Source of the DNA: Clostridium sp. 1001275B_160808_H3
GTDB taxonomy: Bacteria > Bacillota > Clostridia > Clostridiales > Clostridiaceae
Direction: 5' to 3'
NCBI RefSeq assembly: GCF_015550425.1
Contig: NZ_JADNAT010000011.1
Coordinates: forward strand, 65,179-129,178
DNA: 64,000 nucleotides
The notes beneath the pieces were generated by a model. It was not told the DNA's origin. It saw only the letters and a list, made by a program, of their open reading frames with translations, and ran no database searches. Made by a program: the position numbers and the translations under genes. Positions 56,084-64,000 of this stretch are shown piece by piece; the stretch's first letter is position 1, and every line of letters begins with the position of its first letter.

Positions 56084-56698
56084 ATGAAAGAGAATTTTAA
56101 GCTAGGAGGAATCCTTCTAATTATAACTATGATTGCAGGTCTTGTACTTGGATTTGCAAATGATTTAACTAAAGAAGCAATTATAGAAAATTCAAAAGTA
56201 AGTAAAGAGGATTTAAGTTATATAATGCCTGAAGCAGAAGGTATTCAAGATATGGATATTGCACTTGATTCTGAAGGTAATGTAAAGGAAATATATGAAG
56301 CTGTTAATGGAAATGATGTAGTAGGATATGTATTAAAAGTTACTAGCAAAGGATTCCATGGGGCAGTCGATTTTGTAGTAGGAATATCAAAAGAAGATAA
56401 GGTTTCAGGAATAAAGGTATTAGCGCATAGTGAAACACCAGGTCTTGGAGCTAAAATTGCAGAAGATAAATTTACTTCTAGATTTAAGGATAAGCCTGCA
56501 GTAGGATATTTAGAAGTAGTTAAAGTAACTCCTAATAAGGATAATGAAGTAGAGGCTATATCAGGAGCTACAACTTCAAGTAAAGCATCTGTTAGTGCAG
56601 TAAATGAAGCTATAACTTTCTATTTAGAAAACATAAAGGGAGAAGAAGTAGCACCACAAGAAGATACTGATGCAGATACAGGGGCTAGTGCAAATTAA
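56084..56698 (+). CDS. rnfG: Electron transport complex subunit RnfG
   Basis: 204 residues. One N-terminal membrane segment anchors an extracytoplasmic FMN-binding domain. The flavin-attachment motif EAISGATTSSKAS is intact, with Thr as acceptor. The tail is acidic (EEVAPQEDTDADTG). It moves electrons between RnfD and the rest of the complex. AAGGAGG lies in the rnfD end. Confidence 0.95.
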   Translation: MKENFKLGGILLIITMIAGLVLGFANDLTKEAIIENSKVSKEDLSYIMPEAEGIQDMDIALDSEGNVKEIYEAVNGNDVVGYVLKVTSKGFHGAVDFVVGISKEDKVSGIKVLAHSETPGLGAKIAEDKFTSRFKDKPAVGYLEVVKVTPNKDNEVEAISGATTSSKASVSAVNEAITFYLENIKGEEVAPQEDTDADTGASAN

Positions 56699-56719
56699 TA
56701 ATAAATTAGGAGGAAAATA

Positions 56720-57436
56720 ATGAATAAGTTAATTGAAAGATTAAAAAATGGGATAATTACTGAAAACCCGATTTTTGTTCAAGTTTTAGCTATGTGTCCT
56801 ACTTTAGCAGTTACAACAAGTGCTAAAAATGCATTAGGTATGGGACTAGCTTCAACTGTAGTTTTAATATTTTCTAATATGATGATTTCAGCAATAAGAA
56901 AATTAGTTCCAGATAAGATTAGAATACCAGCGTATATAGTAGTTATAGCATCATTTGTTACAGTAGTAGATATGTTAATGCAAGGGTATATTCCTAGCTT
57001 ATATTCATCTTTAGGAATCTTCATACCGTTAATAGTTGTTAACTGTATAATATTAGGTAGAGCAGAAGCTTATGCTTCAAAAAATCCAATTTTACCATCT
57101 ATATTTGATGCTATTGGAATGGGACTTGGATTTACTATTGCATTATTCTTAATAGGAACATTTAGAGAAATCTTAGGAGCAGGACAAATTTTAGGTATTC
57201 AAATAATACCTGAAAGTATTAAACCTGCGTCCATAATGATATTAGCGCCAGGTGCCTTCTTTACTTTAGGTGGGCTTATGGTAGTCTTAAATGCTTATAA
57301 TATAAGAAAAGCAGCAAAAACTGGTGAAGCAGTTAAAACGCTAGAACATAGTTGTGGAAGTTGTTCAGGATGTGGAACAGGAAGCTGTGGTAGCAGTAAT
57401 AGTGGAATAGAAATAAAAGAAAATAAGAAAAACTAA
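56720..57436 (+). CDS. rnfE: Electron transport complex subunit RnfE with Cys-rich tail
   Basis: 238 residues. Six membrane segments, with the RnfE/NqrD block NPIFVQVLAMCPTLAVT at the start. After the last helix comes a ~40-residue cytoplasmic tail with HSCGSCSGCGTGSCGSS, four Cys in 12 residues, which could bind a metal or cluster. RnfE and RnfA together hold an iron-sulfur cluster inside the membrane. AGGAGG precedes the ATG. Confidence 0.95.
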   Translation: MNKLIERLKNGIITENPIFVQVLAMCPTLAVTTSAKNALGMGLASTVVLIFSNMMISAIRKLVPDKIRIPAYIVVIASFVTVVDMLMQGYIPSLYSSLGIFIPLIVVNCIILGRAEAYASKNPILPSIFDAIGMGLGFTIALFLIGTFREILGAGQILGIQIIPESIKPASIMILAPGAFFTLGGLMVVLNAYNIRKAAKTGEAVKTLEHSCGSCSGCGTGSCGSSNSGIEIKENKKN

Positions 57437-57450
57437 GAGGGGTGTAACAA

Positions 57451-58029
57451 ATGGAATTATTTATGATTTTCATAGCAGCAATGCTTGTAAATAACTTTGT
57501 ACTTTCAAAATTCCTAGGGATATGTTCATTCCTTGGAGTTTCAAAGAAAAAAGATGCTGCAGTAGGAATGGGACTTGCAGTAACATTTGTTATGACATTG
57601 GCTTCAATAATGTCATGGCTAGTATATAATGGAATATTAGTTCCATTAGAATTAGAATATTTAAAAACAATAGCTAATGTACTAGTAATTGCGGCATTAG
57701 TTCAATTTGTTGAAATGGCAATGAAAAAATTATCTCCAGCTCTTCATAAGGCATTAGGGATATATTTACCACTTATAACAACAAACTGCGCAGTTTTAGG
57801 GATGGCTACATTAAATATACAAGAAGGATACAACTTTATAGAAGCTATAGTAAATGGATTAGGCGCTGCATCAGGATATATGCTATCAATAGTACTATTA
57901 GCTTTCATAAGAGAGAAAATAGATAATAATGAAAATATACCAGTTGTTCTAAGAGGGTTGCCAATAACATTATTTACAGCGGCATTAATGTCAATTGCCT
58001 TTTTAGGATTCCAAGGATTAATTCACTAG
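57451..58029 (+). CDS. rnfA: Electron transport complex subunit RnfA
   Basis: 192 residues, six membrane segments. Family blocks NNFVLSKFLGICSFLGVSK and LITTNCAVLGMA are intact, the cysteines being ligands for the intramembrane cluster shared with RnfE. GGGGTG precedes the ATG. The next gene follows after 13 nt. Confidence 0.96.
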   Translation: MELFMIFIAAMLVNNFVLSKFLGICSFLGVSKKKDAAVGMGLAVTFVMTLASIMSWLVYNGILVPLELEYLKTIANVLVIAALVQFVEMAMKKLSPALHKALGIYLPLITTNCAVLGMATLNIQEGYNFIEAIVNGLGAASGYMLSIVLLAFIREKIDNNENIPVVLRGLPITLFTAALMSIAFLGFQGLIH

Positions 58030-58042
58030 GAGGAGATTTAAA

Positions 58043-58840
58043 ATGAATATTTTATTTGCAGCGTTAAGCTTAGGAATTCTAGGATTAATTTTTGGAGTGC
58101 TTTTAGGCTTTGCTTCAAAGGCTTTTGAAGTTAAAGTTGATCCTAAGATACCTATGTTAAGAGAATGTTTACCAGGAGCAAACTGTGGGGGATGTGGTTT
58201 TGCTGGATGTGATGCTTATGCAGAAGCTGTTGTAACAGCTGGTGCAAAACCAAATTTATGTTCTGTAGGCGGAGTAAAAACTGCAGGAGATATAGGTGGA
58301 ATATTAGGTATAGCAGTAGATGCAACAGAAAAGATGACTGCATTTGTAAAGTGTAATGGAAATTGTGATTCAGCTAAGTCAAAATATGACTTAGAAGGTG
58401 TAAATGATTGTCTTACAGCATCATTAATGATTGATGGTGGTGCTAAATCATGTTCATATGGATGTTTAGGTCTTGGAAGTTGTGTTAGCGTTTGTGAGTT
58501 TGGAGCATTAGAAATCGTAAATGGAATTGCTAAAGTCAACATGGACAAATGTACAAACTGTGGAGCGTGTATAAATATATGTCCTAAAGGACTTATTGAA
58601 TCAGTCCCTGTTTCAAGTAAAGTAAGAGTTGAATGTAACAATATAGAAATAGGAAGACATGTTAAAGAAAATTGTTCGGCTGCATGTATAGGCTGTAGGT
58701 TATGTGAAAGAAATTGTCCTAAGGATGCTGTTCATGTAACTAATAATTTAGCTAAGGTTGATTATGATAAGTGTGTAAATTGTCAATTATGTACTAAAAA
58801 ATGTCCAACAGGTGCTATAAAAAATATATTTTTAAATTAA
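58043..58840 (+). CDS. rnfB: Electron transport complex subunit RnfB
   Basis: 265 residues. One N-terminal membrane segment; then the 4Fe-4S block CLPGANCGGCGFAGC (about residues 36-50) and ferredoxin-type motifs CTNCGACINICPKG, CIGCRLCERNCPKD and CVNCQLCTKKCPTG. It accepts electrons from reduced ferredoxin and passes them into the complex. AGGAGGAG precedes the ATG. Last gene of the operon, followed by a terminator. Confidence 0.96.
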   Translation: MNILFAALSLGILGLIFGVLLGFASKAFEVKVDPKIPMLRECLPGANCGGCGFAGCDAYAEAVVTAGAKPNLCSVGGVKTAGDIGGILGIAVDATEKMTAFVKCNGNCDSAKSKYDLEGVNDCLTASLMIDGGAKSCSYGCLGLGSCVSVCEFGALEIVNGIAKVNMDKCTNCGACINICPKGLIESVPVSSKVRVECNNIEIGRHVKENCSAACIGCRLCERNCPKDAVHVTNNLAKVDYDKCVNCQLCTKKCPTGAIKNIFLN

Positions 58841-58861
58841 AATTATTTTTAATTTATATAC

Positions 58862-58892
58862 AAAGTGGATTCGTTAAGAATCCACTTTTTTA
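58862..58892 (+). terminator. Terminator of the rnf operon
   Basis: AAAGTGGATTC/GAATCCACTTT with loop GTTAA and T6. Confidence 0.88.
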
Positions 58893-59010
58893 TAATATTT
58901 TATTAAGTTTATATTAAAAAATGAATTATAAAAAATAAGATTGTGCAATGCTAATTTTGTTTGAAAAAAATATATATTTAAATTAATTTTTGTTTTATTT
59001 ATAAACGAAG

Positions 59011-59040
59011 AACATACTATAATTGTTAGAATATTATGTA
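59011..59040 (+). promoter_or_regulatory. Candidate sigma-K promoter of the first collagen-like gene
   Basis: AACATA-N12-GAATATTATGTA. Read as sigma-K, the -35 AC is at 59012-59013 and the -10 is AATATTATG after a 16-nt spacer, near the consensus CATANNNTA. The same arrangement with identical spacing recurs at 60921-60950 in front of the second collagen-like gene, which supports a shared regulator. Confidence 0.5.
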
Positions 59041-59085
59041 TTATACGAAGTAAATTTATATAAAACTAAGGAGGAAAAATAGAAT

Positions 59086-60591
59086 ATGAATATGGATGAG
59101 TATTTAGAAGAACTTGAACGTAGATATAGATATTCTAATAATAATCAATGTCAACCGAATTGTAGATGTAATAATTGCTGTTGTGTTGGACCAAGGGGAC
59201 CAGTGGGGCCAAGAGGACCAATTGGTCCAGCAGGACCAAGAGGGCCAATGGGACCAGTAGGACCAATGGGGCTACCAGGAATAAATGGCGTAGATGGTGA
59301 AAGAGGTCCGAGGGGACCAGTAGGGCCAAGAGGACCACAAGGAATTCAAGGACCATATGGACCACAGGGACCAGTAGGAGCACAAGGAGCAACCGGAGCA
59401 ATGGGACCACAAGGGCCAGTAGGGCCAGTAGGACCAGTGGGAGCACAAGGAGCAACTGGAGCAACAGGAGCAATGGGACAACAAGGACCAGTAGGGCCAG
59501 CAGGAGCACAAGGAGCACAAGGAGCAACAGGAGCAACAGGAGAGATGGGACCACAAGGACCAGTAGGACCAGCAGGAGCACAAGGAGCAACTGGAGCAAC
59601 AGGAGAGATGGGACCACAAGGACCAGTAGGACCAGCAGGAGCACAAGGAGCAACAGGAGCAACAGGAGAGATGGGACCACAAGGACCAGTAGGACCAGTG
59701 GGAGCACAAGGAGCAACTGGAGCAACAGGAGAGAGGGGACCACAAGGACCAGTAGGACCAGTGGGAGCAACCGGAGCAACAGGAGCAACAGGAGTAATGG
59801 GACCACAAGGACCAGTAGGACCAGTGGGAGCACAAGGAGCAACCGGAGCAACAGGAGCAATGGGACCACAAGGACCAGTAGGACCAGCAGGAGCACAAGG
59901 AGTAACTGGAGCAACCGGAGCAATGGGACCACAAGGACCAGTAGGGCCAGCAGGAGCAACAGGAGCAATGGGACCACAAGGACCAGTAGGACCAGCAGGA
60001 GCACAAGGAGTAACTGGAGCAACCGGAGCAATGGGACCACAAGGACCAGTAGGGCCAGCAGGAGCAACAGGAGCAACAGGAGCAACAGGAGAGATGGGAC
60101 CACAAGGACCAGTAGGACCAACCGGAGCAACAGGAGTACAAGGAGTAACTGGAGCAACCGGAGCAACAGGAGCAACAGTCCAATTAAGAGGCATAAATGC
60201 GGATTTGATAGGAAGTAGGTCTGGATCAATTTTAAATGAAAACAATGTAACATTTGATAATATAATTAATAATCAAAGTCAAAATATTAGTTATAATAGG
60301 TCAACTGGTGAATTTACAATTAATGCCGCAGGTAATTATTATGTTACTTGGTGGATAAATACTGATGGTGCAGGATCAGCTAATTTTATAGATTTTGATT
60401 TACAATTAAATAATGATGTAGTAGGTTCTAGTTCATCTCCTAATACAACAGGACAAATTCATGGAATGGCGTTTGTAACAGTTTTGAATACTCCTTCTAC
60501 ACTAACTTTAGTAAATAGAACAGGTCAAACTGTTAATTATGCAGGAACATCAATACAAGCTAATATAGTAATTGTAGAAGCAACAGTCTAA
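59086..60591 (+). CDS. Collagen-like BclA-type spore surface protein
   Basis: 501 residues. A 34-residue N-terminus with a Cys-rich stretch (CRCNNCCC) is followed by 110 uninterrupted Gly-X-Y triplets (about residues 35-364), then a ~135-residue C-terminal globular domain with [14 protein letters not shown], of the BclA C-terminal (TNF/C1q-like) kind. The triplets include long runs of ~21-24-residue units such as [18 protein letters not shown]; Thr residues may carry sugars. Such proteins trimerise and form hair-like filaments on exosporium. The first triplets use GPR/GPM and no Lys. AAGGAGG lies 10 nt before the ATG. Base composition is much more GC-rich than the neighbours, from the Gly/Pro/Ala codons. 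Confidence 0.9.
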   Translation: MNMDEYLEELERRYRYSNNNQCQPNCRCNNCCCVGPRGPVGPRGPIGPAGPRGPMGPVGPMGLPGINGVDGERGPRGPVGPRGPQGIQGPYGPQGPVGAQGATGAMGPQGPVGPVGPVGAQGATGATGAMGQQGPVGPAGAQGAQGATGATGEMGPQGPVGPAGAQGATGATGEMGPQGPVGPAGAQGATGATGEMGPQGPVGPVGAQGATGATGERGPQGPVGPVGATGATGATGVMGPQGPVGPVGAQGATGATGAMGPQGPVGPAGAQGVTGATGAMGPQGPVGPAGATGAMGPQGPVGPAGAQGVTGATGAMGPQGPVGPAGATGATGATGEMGPQGPVGPTGATGVQGVTGATGATGATVQLRGINADLIGSRSGSILNENNVTFDNIINNQSQNISYNRSTGEFTINAAGNYYVTWWINTDGAGSANFIDFDLQLNNDVVGSSSSPNTTGQIHGMAFVTVLNTPSTLTLVNRTGQTVNYAGTSIQANIVIVEATV

Positions 60592-60622
60592 GTTTCTGCA
60601 TAGTATTAATGTAAGAGAATAT

Positions 60623-60763
60623 ATGTATGAACTAATTACTGGAATAACTCAAAATTTATCAGTACCAGTAATATTAGGAGAAGGTTTGCTATTATTTTTC
60701 GCAGCAACAATTCCTGGTACCACTGGTAATGGTACTACAATTGCAGGTATTTCTATAGATTAA
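60623..60763 (+). pseudogene. Short frame, possibly the end of a decayed surface-protein domain
   Basis: A 46-residue frame (MYELITGITQNLSVPVILG, then LLLFFAATIPGTTGNGTTIAGISID) begins 31 nt after the first collagen-like gene. The ribosome site is weak (AAGAGA). Its strand-like pattern ending in a Gly/Thr-rich turn resembles the last strands of spore-surface globular domains, so I read it as a leftover C-terminus rather than a functional gene. In the rest of the 60592-60978 gap I see only a short hairpin-like A/T run and the promoter motif. Confidence 0.35.
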
Positions 60764-60920
60764 TTTATATTTCTAATTAAATATATCAAAAAATTTGTAC
60801 AGAGGGTAGTTCTTCTGTACATTTTTTTGTTCGAAAGTAAGATCAAATTATAAATTTATAATTAATAGAAGAATTAAATACAAACTTCAGTAATTATATG
60901 ATAAAAATGCATTTGAGATA

Positions 60921-60950
60921 AACATAATTTACTTTTTTGAATATTATGTA
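60921..60950 (+). promoter_or_regulatory. Candidate sigma-K promoter of the DNRLRE/collagen-like operon
   Basis: AACATA-N12-GAATATTATGTA, the same motif and spacing as at 59011-59040. It lies 28 nt upstream of the TTG start, leaving a short leader with AGGGGG. Confidence 0.5.
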
Positions 60951-60978
60951 ATAAGAAGCTAATTAGGGGGTGCTACAA

Positions 60979-64000
<3,022 letters not shown>

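Noticed and set aside
59135..60253. Long Leu-, Ser/Cys/Trp- and Pro-rich frames on the minus strand within the first collagen-like gene.
   Set aside because: They are shadows produced by the 9-nt coding repeats; none has a ribosome site or natural composition, and the plus-strand frame is clearly coding.

Overview
The window is AT-rich, densely packed low-GC Firmicute DNA. Gene content points to Clostridium sensu stricto (Clostridiaceae): an Rnf complex in the order C-D-G-E-A-B, strong AGGAGG ribosome sites, frequent GTG/TTG starts, a DegS/DegU-type two-component system, ClpS-ClpA, and collagen-like BclA-type proteins typical of spore surfaces. I cannot name the species. There are no rRNA or tRNA genes, no CRISPR array, no phage and no intact insertion sequence.

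Layout. 1-9.2 kb: the end of an AraC-type regulator, oligoendopeptidase F, a membrane metallophosphoesterase, an SdpI-family protein, a UvrD-like helicase with an exonuclease domain inserted in it, and a ThrE-type exporter pair. 9.3-20 kb: a ComEC-like metallo-beta-lactamase protein, two amino-acid transporters, an aldo/keto reductase and several small unknown proteins, a 31-residue Lys-rich protein, a peptidase remnant, a J-like protein without HPD and a radical SAM protein. 20-36 kb: an aromatic-acid-exporter-type protein, two ABC exporters, a flavoprotein, a VanW protein, a chemoreceptor, a cation-efflux gene broken by an in-frame TGA, DegS/DegU and a duplicated FMN-binding-like lipoprotein. 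36-40 kb: CopA copper ATPase behind a textbook promoter with a CsoR-like palindrome, then a lysine-riboswitch-controlled amino-acid permease. 40-47 kb: a LevR-type sigma-54 activator followed by a lac-family PTS (EIIB, EIIA, a MupG-like glycosidase, and EIIC). Two near-consensus sigma-54 promoters and several copies of a TGTGTAA/TTACACA palindrome make this a self-contained regulon. 47-54 kb: two lipid-anchored or membrane small proteins, a coiled-coil protein and clpS-clpA, with two diverged direct copies of a ~250-bp non-coding element on either side, then SEC-C and TPR proteins. 54-59 kb: rnfCDGEAB with a shortened RnfC. 59-64 kb: three collagen-like spore-surface candidates. The last runs off the window and has its globular domain at the N-terminus.

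How the parts fit. The PTS block probably imports and cleaves a beta-linked amino-sugar disaccharide, possibly from peptidoglycan, given the MupG-like enzyme; the LevR-type protein would switch it on through sigma-54. The Rnf operon couples ferredoxin and NAD at the membrane and may be Rex-controlled. The collagen-like genes share an upstream motif compatible with late mother-cell (sigma-K) transcription.

The observations I rate highest are the PTS/MupG/sigma-54 regulon, the RnfC without its NADH/FMN-binding domain, the inverted collagen architecture with a shared promoter motif, the duplicated structured intergenic element, the nonsense codon in the cation-efflux gene and the helicase-exonuclease fusion.
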